Assembly: GCA_963665915.2 (NCBI GenBank)
Contig: CAXXSG010000013.1
Span: 248,001 to 312,000 of the forward strand
Source: JAFGRU01 sp963665915
Lineage (GTDB): Bacteria; Desulfobacterota; Desulfuromonadia; Desulfuromonadales; JAAYDE01
Direction of reading: 5' to 3'
Length of the DNA stretch: 64,000 bases
Part shown: in pieces, positions 52,983-61,028 of the stretch
How positions within the stretch are numbered: the first letter of the stretch is position 1
Layout of the letters: every line of letters starts with the position of its first letter
Translations under genes and position numbers: made by a program
Notes under the pieces: model-generated
What the model saw: the letters and a program-made list of their open reading frames with translations, nothing else
Databases searched by the model: none
Told to the model about the DNA's origin: nothing

Positions 52983-54854
52983 CTATACTCGACGAATCAC
53001 AACGGAAAGAATGGCCATGGCCGCGGGGGTCATGCCCCGGATCCTTGATGCCTGGCCCAGAGTCAAGGGGCGGATTTTTTTTAATTTCTCCAGCACCTCC
53101 GCGGTGAGTCCCGACACGGCATCATAGTTTATATCTTCCGGAATAGCAACACTCTCTGTCTTGCGAAAACGTTTCACCTGTTCAATTTGTCTTTTAATAT
53201 ATCCCTGGTATTTTATACTGATTTCAAGCTGTTCCAACACTTTTTCGTCGAGACTGGCCAGAGTCTCATCAAGAATTTTCAGGTCATTAATGGCAACCTC
53301 CGGACGCCTCAAAAGCTCCTCAGCGCTTATTCCATGCTGCAATTCTCCCAGGCCTAATTTGTCAAGCATTGCTTTATCGCTCGGGTTCACCTTTATCTTT
53401 CCCAAACGCTCTTGCCCAATCTCCAACTGCTCCATTTTCGCTAAATACATCTTCCAGCGATCATTCGACACCAGACCGGCCTTTCGGCCGATTTCCGTTA
53501 ATCTCCGATCCGCGTTGTCCTCGCGCAAAAGCAAGCGATATTCAGCTCTCGAGGTAAACATTCTGTAAGGCTCCTGTGTTCCAAGGTTAACCAGGTCATC
53601 GATAAGGACCCCAATGTAGGCCTGGTCTCTCCCAAGGATAAGGGGTGACATATCGCTACAGGCAAGTGCCGCATTAATTCCGGCCATAAGGCCCTGAGCC
53701 GCAGCCTCCTCATACCCGGACGTCCCATTGATCTGTCCGGCGTGATAAAGCCCCTGTACACCCTTGGTCTCCAGGCTCGGCTTGAGTTGGATGGGGTCCA
53801 CATAATCGTACTCAATAGCATAACCAAAGCGTACTATTTCCACATTTTCCAGCCCCGGAACTGTTCTCAGAAAAGAAACCTGAATATCTGTCGGCAGGGA
53901 AGTCGGCAGCCCATTAGGATATACCTCTGTTGTATGCCTTCCTTCAGGCTCCAGAAAAACCTGATGCAATTCCTTTTCAGGGAAACGCATGATTTTATCT
54001 TCGATCGAAGGGCAGTACCGTGGCCCGACCCCCTCGATCACACCACTGTAAAGGGGAGACCTGTCAAGGCCGCCTGCAATTATTGCGTGAGTTCTTCTGT
54101 TTGTATATGTGATGTAGCAGGGTAACTGCTGGGTTTCGATGCAGGTATTTAAAAACGAGAACGGTTTAGGTTGAGCATCTCCATACTGTGGCTCCAAACC
54201 CTTATAATCAATAGTTCTTCCATCCAGCCTAGGTGGAGTCCCTGTTTTCAGTCTGCCAACCTCAAAACCGAGGTCCTTCATTTGAGCCGACAGTCCCGCC
54301 GTTGCTGGCTCCCCGGCCCTTCCGCCCTGGAAGTTCCGCAAGCCTATATGAATCAAACCCCGCAAAAAAGTCCCGGAGGTCAAGACCACTTTCTCTCCCT
54401 TAAAAACTACTCCTTCCCTGGTTTCAACCCCACAAACCCTCTCACCTTTCAGCATCAGCTTTTCTACAGAACCTTGCTTAACATCTAAAAACCCCTGATG
54501 TTCTAAAACACCCTTCATACGTTGATGATACAAGATTCGATCTGCCTGTGCCCGTGAGGCTCGGACAGCTGGCCCCTTTTTGGTATTCAGGATTCTGAAC
54601 TGGATGCCCGCGGCGTCGGCATTCAACCCCATCTCTCCACCGAGGGCATCAAGCTCCTTAACAAGATGCCCCTTAGCCAAGCCTCCTATCGCCGGATTAC
54701 ATGACATCTGGGCGACTGTATCAAGGTTAATACTCAAAAGGAGGGTCTCAACACCCATTCTTGCCGACGCAAGGGCAGCCTCACACCCTGCATGCCCCGC
54801 CCCTACGACAATTACCCCGTAGGACTTTCCATATGTGATTTTCTTTTCAATCAT
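52983..54854 (-). CDS. mnmG: tRNA modification FAD enzyme MnmG (GidA)
   Basis: A 623-residue FAD- and tetrahydrofolate-dependent protein that with MnmE installs the aminomethyl or carboxymethylaminomethyl group at U34 of tRNA. The FAD motif GAGHAG is at 18-23. The catalytic cysteine region (RYCPSIEDKI), the folate-site residues and the C-terminal helical MnmE-binding domain are all visible. The stop overlaps nothing and the rsmG start follows by one base. parS lies 38 bases upstream of its ATG. Confidence 0.96.
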   Translation of the reverse strand: MIEKKITYGKSYGVIVVGAGHAGCEAALASARMGVETLLLSINLDTVAQMSCNPAIGGLAKGHLVKELDALGGEMGLNADAAGIQFRILNTKKGPAVRASRAQADRILYHQRMKGVLEHQGFLDVKQGSVEKLMLKGERVCGVETREGVVFKGEKVVLTSGTFLRGLIHIGLRNFQGGRAGEPATAGLSAQMKDLGFEVGRLKTGTPPRLDGRTIDYKGLEPQYGDAQPKPFSFLNTCIETQQLPCYITYTNRRTHAIIAGGLDRSPLYSGVIEGVGPRYCPSIEDKIMRFPEKELHQVFLEPEGRHTTEVYPNGLPTSLPTDIQVSFLRTVPGLENVEIVRFGYAIEYDYVDPIQLKPSLETKGVQGLYHAGQINGTSGYEEAAAQGLMAGINAALACSDMSPLILGRDQAYIGVLIDDLVNLGTQEPYRMFTSRAEYRLLLREDNADRRLTEIGRKAGLVSNDRWKMYLAKMEQLEIGQERLGKIKVNPSDKAMLDKLGLGELQHGISAEELLRRPEVAINDLKILDETLASLDEKVLEQLEISIKYQGYIKRQIEQVKRFRKTESVAIPEDINYDAVSGLTAEVLEKLKKIRPLTLGQASRIRGMTPAAMAILSVVIRRV

Positions 54855-54891
54855 CTTAAAATATCATCAAAATACAGCAAGTTGAGCAGAT

Positions 54892-54907
54892 TGTTTCACG
54901 TGAAACA
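54892..54907. promoter_or_regulatory. parS centromere site
   Basis: TGTTTCACGTGAAACA, an exact match to the bacterial parS consensus bound by ParB. It sits in the 57-base gap between mnmG and mnmE, about 3.5 kb from parB and 4.3 kb from dnaA, as expected for origin-proximal centromeres. I found no second perfect copy in the window. Confidence 0.95.
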
Positions 54908-54911
54908 TAGG

Positions 54912-56282
54912 TTATTTCCCAATACAAAATTGGGAAAATATCCGGGTGAGAACTTCTTCAGAGAGTGTTTCTCCCGTTACCTCTCCCAAAAAATGGATAG
55001 CTTCACGAAGGTCCATGGCGAGGCACTCCAGAGGAACAACCTCTTCAAGGCCCTGGGAAGTCCGTCCAAGACATTCCAGGGATTTTCTGAGTGAGTCTCG
55101 ATGGCGTTGAGAGGAAAGGATAACAGATTCGTCACTGTCCCCGCCATCGCTTTGAGAAATAAATTGGTCAATAATTTTTGTTTTGAGATTTTCAATCCCA
55201 TCACCTGTTCGAACAGAAACGCTAACGGACGAGAGACCTAAAAAGGAGGCAGACAGATCAAGAAACCCTAAGTCTAGTTTATTAATGACCAGAATGGTCT
55301 TGTTTTTGGGGCTAAGCTCCAACGCCTGGAAATCTTCCTCCTCAAGAGGACGACTCCCATCAACCAGTAATAGGACAAGGTCAGCTAAGGCAATTTTCTC
55401 CCGGGTTCTTCTAACCCCCTCAACTTCGACAGGATCCTGCGACTCCCGAACACCGGCCGTATCGATTAACTTAAGGGGAAAGCCGCCCAAAGTCATACTT
55501 TCCTCAATGGTATCCCTGGTAGTCCCAGGGATTTCAGCGACAATAGCCCGGTTTTCTCCTAATAGAATATTTAAAAGTGAGCTTTTCCCGACATTAGGCC
55601 GCCCGAGCAAAAGCACAGAAAGCCCCTCCTTCAAAGCCCTCCCAAAATTAAATGTATCTAATAATTTGGAGATGGCTTGCCCAGCTGTCTCTATTCCACT
55701 TTTTAAGCGCGCGGAATGAGGAGCGGAAATCTCTTCTTCCGGAAAATCGACATAAGCTTCTATCAGGACAAGGAGGTCAACCAACTGGCTTCGGATGTCC
55801 ATCAATAAAGAGGACAGCTCGCCTCTCAGGTGGCTAAGGGCGTTGCGAGCGGCTCTTTCAGATCGCGCCCGGATAATATCGATCACAGCTTCAGCTTCAG
55901 TAAGATCAATTCTTCCGTTCAAGAAAGCCCGCAGGGTAAACTCCCCAGGCTCGGCCAATCTGGCTCCACCCCTGATGAATGCGTCCAAAATCCGCTGGAC
56001 GGCAAGATATCCTCCATGACAATGGATTTCTACGACGTTTTCTTTTGTGTAGGAACGGGGCTTTCGCATGAAAACAGCCATCACCTCATCAAGAGGTTCC
56101 TGCTGTTCGGAGAAAAAATATCCGTGATAAAAATAATGAGAGCGAAACTGCTCAGAGGATGATGACGCCCGAAAATATTTTTTTAAAAGGGTTTCGGACT
56201 CGGGCCCGGAAACCCGGACAATGCCGACGCCCCCTTCACCGTATGGAGTAGCCGGAGCTGTTATGGTGTCGCTTCGGTTCAA
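54912..56282 (-). CDS. mnmE: tRNA modification GTPase MnmE (TrmE)
   Basis: A 456-residue K+-activated GTPase acting with MnmG on U34. The N-terminal tetrahydrofolate-binding domain, the helical domain and the inserted G domain (GRPNVGKSSLLN, GTTRDTIEE, DTAGVRES, NKLD) are in order. The C-terminus ends in the catalytic CIGK. The start is TTG 56282, which places the conserved DTITAPATP motif at residues 5-13 as in relatives; no ATG is available there. It follows yidC after 63 bases. Confidence 0.95.
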   Translation of the reverse strand: MNRSDTITAPATPYGEGGVGIVRVSGPESETLLKKYFRASSSSEQFRSHYFYHGYFFSEQQEPLDEVMAVFMRKPRSYTKENVVEIHCHGGYLAVQRILDAFIRGGARLAEPGEFTLRAFLNGRIDLTEAEAVIDIIRARSERAARNALSHLRGELSSLLMDIRSQLVDLLVLIEAYVDFPEEEISAPHSARLKSGIETAGQAISKLLDTFNFGRALKEGLSVLLLGRPNVGKSSLLNILLGENRAIVAEIPGTTRDTIEESMTLGGFPLKLIDTAGVRESQDPVEVEGVRRTREKIALADLVLLLVDGSRPLEEEDFQALELSPKNKTILVINKLDLGFLDLSASFLGLSSVSVSVRTGDGIENLKTKIIDQFISQSDGGDSDESVILSSQRHRDSLRKSLECLGRTSQGLEEVVPLECLAMDLREAIHFLGEVTGETLSEEVLTRIFSQFCIGK

Positions 56283-56345
56283 TGTGCTTTTTCAATGTCA
56301 CTTAGGATTAGGGGGTTATACTTATCAAGCAGAAATGCCCTTTTT

Positions 56346-58025
56346 TCAAGCTTCAACTGTTGGCGTTTTCTTGTGAATCAGGTATTGCTGGAGGATCGTT
56401 AACAGGTTGTTGACCAGCCAGTAGATAACCAGACCGGATGGAAAGCTTAAAAACATGAAGGTAAAAATAAGGGGCATATAGTTGAGCAGTTTGGCCTGCG
56501 TCGAATCCATGGTCGTCGGGGTCAGTTTCTGTTGTATGAACATGGTAATCCCCATAACGACCGGGGTGATGTAGTAGGGATCTTTGGCGGAAAGATCCTG
56601 AATCCAAAACATGAAAGGGGCATGTCGAAGCCCGATATCTTCTAATAGAACCTTGTAGAGGGCAAAAAATACGGGTATCTGAATCACCATAGGGAGACAA
56701 CCGCCGAGAGGATTGACTTTATGCTTCCGGTAAAGTTCCATTACCTCTTTGTTGAGGCGGGCTTTATCTTTTTTAAATTTAACCCGGATTTTCGCCATCT
56801 CGGGCTGGACTCTCTGCATGGCTTTCATGGACGTGTAGCTTTTCTGGGTCAGAGGCCAGAAAAGAAGTTTAATCAAAACCGTCAAAATGATGATGGAGAC
56901 ACCATAATTCCCGACAAAGGAATTGAAGAATTTCAGAACTTCCAGAAGAGGCCTGGCAATAATTTCAAAAAATCCGAAATCAACCGCCTCCTCCAGTTTA
57001 TGCCCAACACCCTTCAAAAGGTCAGTATCCCGGGGACCGAAATATCCGAGAAAAGGAAGCGTAAGGGAACTCCCTGGGCTTATGGATTGATTACGGACTT
57101 CAAAGCGGTTCTGAACATAGCTGTCGCCTTTTTCAAGGAAGACCTTTTGTTCTTCAAACTCACCTAGCGGCACCAGAGCTTGGATGAAATATTTATCTTC
57201 AAAAGAAGTCCAGTAGATATTTCCATCATAGGCGACAGATGCTTTTCCTAGATCTTCCACACTGTCGGTTTTTAAATCCTTATCCACCAGAGTCGCCGTT
57301 CCAACGTGGGAAAAACCGCCTCCTCCAAGCCCAAAAAAGCTGCTGCTTTTTTCACCGGTGTCAAGCCAGGCTTGCTGGAGGAAGAGTTGAACCCCACCGT
57401 TCACGGGAGTGAGCCCAAGGTTAGTCAAGCGTAGATCAAGGTTGAATTGATAGCCGTCACTGGAAAAAGTGTAAATTTTTTCGATTAACAGGTTCCCCTG
57501 TACGGTCTTGTAAATTACTGTGCGGGATTCTCCAGCGCCAAGCTTTATATGATCATCCTTTTCCGAGACCTTATAGAGGCTTTCGGAGGAAAAAAGAAAC
57601 CCCTCGGTCCCAGATGTCCCCAAAGTAGCCATTTTCGCAACATCGGTGTTAATCAGGAAAATATTTGGAGAGCCTAAATCACGGGTTGCCAGGTATTTCT
57701 TAAGTTCAAAACTCTTGATTTTACCGCCGGCGGTGGTCAGCACAGCTTTGAAAAAATCATTTTCAACGGTCAGGTCACGCTTAAGGATATTCTGAAACTC
57801 TGCAGGAATAACTTTAGGAGCCGGCGGTGTCTCAAGAACCGTTTTAATTGGCGGGGGTTGTGTCGCTTTTTTCTCATCAACCGGAGGAAGGCTTTCGGTT
57901 TGGCTGGGGAGGATCTGCTGTTTTTGCTGCTTCTGGACGGAGTTTGGAGAGGGGAAAAACATGACGTAAGCAAGGTACAGCGCAAAGACCAGGGTAAAAG
58001 CCAAACCGACATTCTTGTTTTCCAT
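56346..58025 (-). CDS. yidC: Membrane protein insertase YidC
   Basis: A 559-residue Gram-negative type YidC that inserts and folds inner-membrane proteins. The N-terminal anchor (VGLAFTLVFALYLAYVMFFP), a low-complexity proline/lysine-rich linker, the large periplasmic P1 domain (about 65-340) and the C-terminal five-helix core with GGCLPMVIQIPVFFALYKVL are visible. I chose ATG 58025, nine bases after GGAG; a TTG three codons earlier is less likely. No jag/khpB gene lies between it and mnmE, unlike many relatives. Confidence 0.95.
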   Translation of the reverse strand: MENKNVGLAFTLVFALYLAYVMFFPSPNSVQKQQKQQILPSQTESLPPVDEKKATQPPPIKTVLETPPAPKVIPAEFQNILKRDLTVENDFFKAVLTTAGGKIKSFELKKYLATRDLGSPNIFLINTDVAKMATLGTSGTEGFLFSSESLYKVSEKDDHIKLGAGESRTVIYKTVQGNLLIEKIYTFSSDGYQFNLDLRLTNLGLTPVNGGVQLFLQQAWLDTGEKSSSFFGLGGGGFSHVGTATLVDKDLKTDSVEDLGKASVAYDGNIYWTSFEDKYFIQALVPLGEFEEQKVFLEKGDSYVQNRFEVRNQSISPGSSLTLPFLGYFGPRDTDLLKGVGHKLEEAVDFGFFEIIARPLLEVLKFFNSFVGNYGVSIIILTVLIKLLFWPLTQKSYTSMKAMQRVQPEMAKIRVKFKKDKARLNKEVMELYRKHKVNPLGGCLPMVIQIPVFFALYKVLLEDIGLRHAPFMFWIQDLSAKDPYYITPVVMGITMFIQQKLTPTTMDSTQAKLLNYMPLIFTFMFLSFPSGLVIYWLVNNLLTILQQYLIHKKTPTVEA

Positions 58026-58075
58026 AAATCGCAACTCCAGTGAGAGAAATACTGGTCTCTATATGCATCTACACA

Positions 58076-58288
58076 TCAATTGACGGGATCGTATCCCCCG
58101 GGATGAAAAGGATGACATCTGCACAGCCTTTTGATTGTCATCCAGCAACCTTTAATGACCCCGTATTTTTCCACGGCATGGCAAGCATACTGTGAGCAAG
58201 AAGGGTAAAAGCGGCAGGAAGGGGCCTTTAAGGGGGAAATAAATTTCTGATAAAAAACCACCAGGCGTATTATCAGTTTCGCAAACAT
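58076..58288 (-). CDS. yidD: Membrane protein insertion efficiency factor YidD
   Basis: A 70-residue membrane-associated protein that aids YidC/Sec insertion. The family core APSCRFYPSCSQYACHAVEK with conserved cysteines is followed by CRCHPFHPGGYDPV. The start overlaps the rnpA stop by 16 bases, the usual coupling. Full length. Confidence 0.95.
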   Translation of the reverse strand: MFAKLIIRLVVFYQKFISPLKAPSCRFYPSCSQYACHAVEKYGVIKGCWMTIKRLCRCHPFHPGGYDPVN

Positions 58289-58650
58289 AATCCGCCCTCA
58301 GTGTTTGCAGGATTATTAGCAAAAAGACTTGCCAACTCATCAACGACTGAAAGAAAGCTCAGTTTATGCGCTCCCCTTTTTGCGATGACCACAAAATCCC
58401 TATGGGCAGGTAAGAGTTCCCGGTTTTGACGAAAAAATTCACGAACCAGACGTTTAATCCGGTTACGCTGAACAGCCCCACCAGCCTTTCGACTGACAAT
58501 CAGACCGAGACGCACAGGCCCCTCTTCCCGGACTTTATACAAAACAATGAAGTTTTTCAGTCTTATTCGATGTCCGGCTTGCTGAATTTTTTGGTATTCC
58601 CAGCTTTTCCTGACCCGGTATTGGGTCGGAAATTGTTTTCTTTGAAAGAT
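58273..58650 (-). CDS. rnpA: Ribonuclease P protein component RnpA, apparent AUC start
   Basis: RnpA is the protein cofactor of RNase P, which trims tRNA 5' ends. The conserved block reads LGLIVSRKAGGAVQRNRIKRLVREFF and continues to DFVVIAKRG. The N-terminal family part QFPTQYRVRKSWEYQKIQQA lies upstream of any usual start codon. Between the rpmH stop and 58542 there is no ATG, GTG or TTG in the rnpA frame, and the first TTG (58540-58542) would cut off about 36 conserved residues. An ATC at 58648-58650, seven bases after GAGGG, gives 125 residues and aligns with the E. coli start. AUC initiation is therefore likely, or a base error changed ATG to ATC. Confidence 0.85.
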   Translation of the reverse strand: MFQRKQFPTQYRVRKSWEYQKIQQAGHRIRLKNFIVLYKVREEGPVRLGLIVSRKAGGAVQRNRIKRLVREFFRQNRELLPAHRDFVVIAKRGAHKLSFLSVVDELASLFANNPANTEGGLCLRN

Positions 58651-58682
58651 ATGTGAACCCTCTTTACCTGAAAAAAATAAAT

Positions 58683-58832
58683 TTACTTTTTCGGAGTGGT
58701 TACGGAAAGAACTTTTCTGCCTCTCATGCGACGACGTTTAATGACATTTCGGCCATTAGATGTCTGCATTCTTTTGCGAAAACCATGGGTTCTTTTTCTT
58801 TTTATTCTACTGGGTTGGTAGGTTCTTTTCAT
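58683..58832 (-). CDS. rpmH: 50S ribosomal protein L34
   Basis: A 49-residue basic ribosomal protein. The start MKRTYQPSRIKRKRTHGFRK and the RMQTSNGRNVIKRRR core are diagnostic for L34. It is followed by rnpA, yidD and yidC in the usual order. The usual length is about 44-46; the extra residues are at the C-terminus (LSVTTPKK). A good promoter lies about 75-100 bases upstream. Confidence 0.97.
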   Translation of the reverse strand: MKRTYQPSRIKRKRTHGFRKRMQTSNGRNVIKRRRMRGRKVLSVTTPKK

Positions 58833-58904
58833 AATCAGATTACTCCAGAATCAAAAATAATACGGCTTTTATGCCATTTTCGAAGGTTTTTTTAGAAAAG
58901 GCAT

Positions 58905-58933
58905 TATCAACCATATTTCCCGTTTATTGTCAA
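58905..58933 (-). promoter_or_regulatory. Predicted promoter of rpmH-rnpA-yidD-yidC
   Basis: On the minus strand, consensus TTGACA (58928-58933) is followed after 17 bases by TTGATA (58905-58910); the overlapping GATAAT would give a 19-base spacer. Transcription would start about 65 bases before the L34 start codon. Confidence 0.6.
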
Positions 58934-59086
58934 GAGTGAAAAGCAATGTTGCCGTTTTGCTTGTGAATTCCCATCCATTAAAAAGATAAAAACATCTTGC
59001 AAACAAAAGAAAGCTTTGGTAGCTTCTAAAACACTACAGAGTGCGTCAGAAAAAACAAATCCAACCCAAACGGCTGAAGCAAAATC

Positions 59087-59118
59087 TTATCCACAACGGT
59101 GGATAACTGTGTGGATAA
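59087..59118. promoter_or_regulatory. DnaA-box cluster upstream of dnaA
   Basis: Three boxes in 32 bases: TTATCCACA at 59087-59095 (+ strand, perfect), TTATCCACC at 59098-59106 (minus strand, one mismatch) and TTATCCACA at 59110-59118 (minus strand, perfect). They end 58 bases before the dnaA ATG. Likely roles are autoregulation of dnaA and one half of a bipartite oriC. The rest of the 344-base gap from rpmH holds the rpmH promoter and nothing else that I see. Confidence 0.85.
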
Positions 59119-59176
59119 GATTGATCTTTTTCACCGTTTCCCATCCAGCCGTTAATACAACACAACTTCATTCTAT

Positions 59177-60565
59177 ATGAATCAAATCTGGAAGCAAACC
59201 ATCGCTGATCTCGAGCAGGTTATCGAGTCTCCTTTTTTTTCTACCTGGATAAAATCAATCCGCCCGGTAGAAATCACACCAGACAAGTTAACCCTTGCGG
59301 TCCCCAACCGTTTCGTTCTCGAATGGATTGAGGAAAATTACTTTGACCTTATAGAATCCACTATTTCGAAATTGGCAAATGGCGCCATCAAGGTTGAACT
59401 GCAGATAGAAGCCCCTTCCCCGGACAGTGAACCCCCTCCTGTTTCTCCTGAAAAAGACCCGGCCTCGGAAGAATATTCATTTTCCAGAGACGGGAGCGAC
59501 CGTTCTGTGCAGCCTAAAGTCAATGTCGAAAGAACCGGAAACAACAACTTTACCCTAAACTCAAAATACGTTTTTAAGGAATTTGTCGCAGGTTCCTCCA
59601 ATCAGTTTGCCTATGCTGCCGCCATGGCCGTAGCCACCAACCCTGCCACCACCTACAACCCGCTATTTATTTATGGCGGTGTTGGTTTAGGTAAAACCCA
59701 TCTTATCAGTGCCATTGGTAATTTTGTCTCCCAGAACAATCCCCGGATGAAGGTGAGCTATTATACCTCTGAAAAATTCATGAATGAACTCATCAACTCC
59801 TTGCGTTACGCCAAAATGGAGGATTTCCGGCAAAAATTCAGGTCGGTCGATGTCCTCTTGATCGACGATGTTCAGTTTATTGCCGGCAAAGAACGGACTC
59901 AGGAAGAATTTTTTCATACCTTTAACGCTCTTTATGAAACCCAAAAACAAATTGTTGTCACTTCAGATAAATTTCCAAAAGATATTCCAGGGTTGGAAGA
60001 ACGTCTACGTTCCCGTTTTGAATGGGGTCTCATCGCCGACATTCAAGCTCCGGACGTAGAGACAAAACAAGCCATTCTCAACATGAAAGCGGACCAGATC
60101 GGAATCAACCTCCCGGAAGACGTTGCTTTTTTCATTGCCAACTCCATCACCAGTAATGTCCGGGAGCTGGAGGGGCTTCTCAACCGTATTGGCGCTTACG
60201 CAAAATTGACAGCCACGTCAGTATCTCTCTCCATGGCTAAGGAAATTCTGAAGGATATCCTCGTTGAAAAAAACCGGGAAATCTCAGTGGAACAGATTCA
60301 AAAAGTGGTCGCTTCACACTTTAATATTAAATTAGCGGAACTTAAATCATCTAAACGCGTCAAAGCCCTGGTTATTCCCCGCCAAATTGCCATGTATCTT
60401 GCCCGCCAGATGACCTCTTGTTCCTACCCCGAAATCGGAGAAAAGTTCGGCGGAAAGGACCATTCCACCATTATTCACGCCATCAAAAAAATCGACAAAG
60501 CGCTTGAAGACGATTTTCGCCTGCGGTCCACACTTGAAAATATTAAAAAATCAATGATTATTTAG
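59177..60565 (+). CDS. dnaA: Chromosomal replication initiator DnaA
   Basis: A 462-residue AAA+ initiator. Domain I (about 1-85, IWKQTIADLEQVIE), a short proline/serine-rich linker II, and AAA+ domain III with Walker A GGVGLGKTHL and Walker B VDVLLIDDVQFI are present. Domain IV has the helix-turn-helix signature GGKDHSTIIHAIKKI. Start at ATG 59177. Flanked by DnaA-box clusters on both sides. Confidence 0.97.
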   Translation: MNQIWKQTIADLEQVIESPFFSTWIKSIRPVEITPDKLTLAVPNRFVLEWIEENYFDLIESTISKLANGAIKVELQIEAPSPDSEPPPVSPEKDPASEEYSFSRDGSDRSVQPKVNVERTGNNNFTLNSKYVFKEFVAGSSNQFAYAAAMAVATNPATTYNPLFIYGGVGLGKTHLISAIGNFVSQNNPRMKVSYYTSEKFMNELINSLRYAKMEDFRQKFRSVDVLLIDDVQFIAGKERTQEEFFHTFNALYETQKQIVVTSDKFPKDIPGLEERLRSRFEWGLIADIQAPDVETKQAILNMKADQIGINLPEDVAFFIANSITSNVRELEGLLNRIGAYAKLTATSVSLSMAKEILKDILVEKNREISVEQIQKVVASHFNIKLAELKSSKRVKALVIPRQIAMYLARQMTSCSYPEIGEKFGGKDHSTIIHAIKKIDKALEDDFRLRSTLENIKKSMII

Positions 60566-60685
60566 GAAAACCACCTTTTTTTTATTCATTAAGTTTTGCT
60601 AGAATACTTCTTGAGTAAAAAACGTACTCCTAATCCCGTTGAGGTGACAATAACCTCTCTGGAAGAGCTTTACGCCGGTTTGCCG

Positions 60686-61005
60686 TTATCCCCAAAACTG
60701 AAAAATACTTTACGAGTATTTTCCGGAAGGTTTTCCGTGATAGCGGATTAATGTGGTTAAAACCAGACTATTTTGCTATCTTAAAACCTGTTGAAAAGGC
60801 TGTAAATAGAACGGAGAATAAATGAGTATAAATAATCTCTCCTCTTCTTTTCCACAGTGAAGAACTCTTTTTTCAACAGCAGAATCGATCTCTTTTTCAT
60901 CCTTTAATTATTTGAAACTTAATTGTTTTTTTGTTTTATCCACAATTGAACAGGTATCTGTTACTACTACTACAAAAGATAATAAATAATATATAGTAGA
61001 ATACT
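60686..61005. other. oriC: Candidate replication origin (oriC) between dnaA and dnaN
   Basis: The 463-base dnaA-dnaN gap holds a perfect DnaA box TTATCCACA at 60936-60944 and near-matches at 60686 (TTATCCCCA), 60752 (TTAACCACA on the minus strand) and 60848 (TTTTCCACA). Sixteen bases after the perfect box is TACTACTACTAC at 60962-60973, a DnaA-trio-like array. It is followed by a very AT-rich stretch (AAAAGATAATAAATAATATA) suitable for unwinding. This matches the basal unwinding layout known from Bacillus. With the upstream boxes it forms a bipartite origin around dnaA. Limits are approximate. Confidence 0.78.
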
Positions 61006-61028
61006 ATGTTCTGTTGACAGGAGGAATC

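Noticed and set aside
58273..58542. rnpA starting at the TTG at 58542
   Set aside because: This would remove about 36 conserved N-terminal residues that are encoded in frame upstream.
60962..60973. TAC tandem repeat as a simple microsatellite
   Set aside because: Its fixed place next to a perfect DnaA box and an AT-rich tract in the dnaA-dnaN gap fits a DnaA-trio better.
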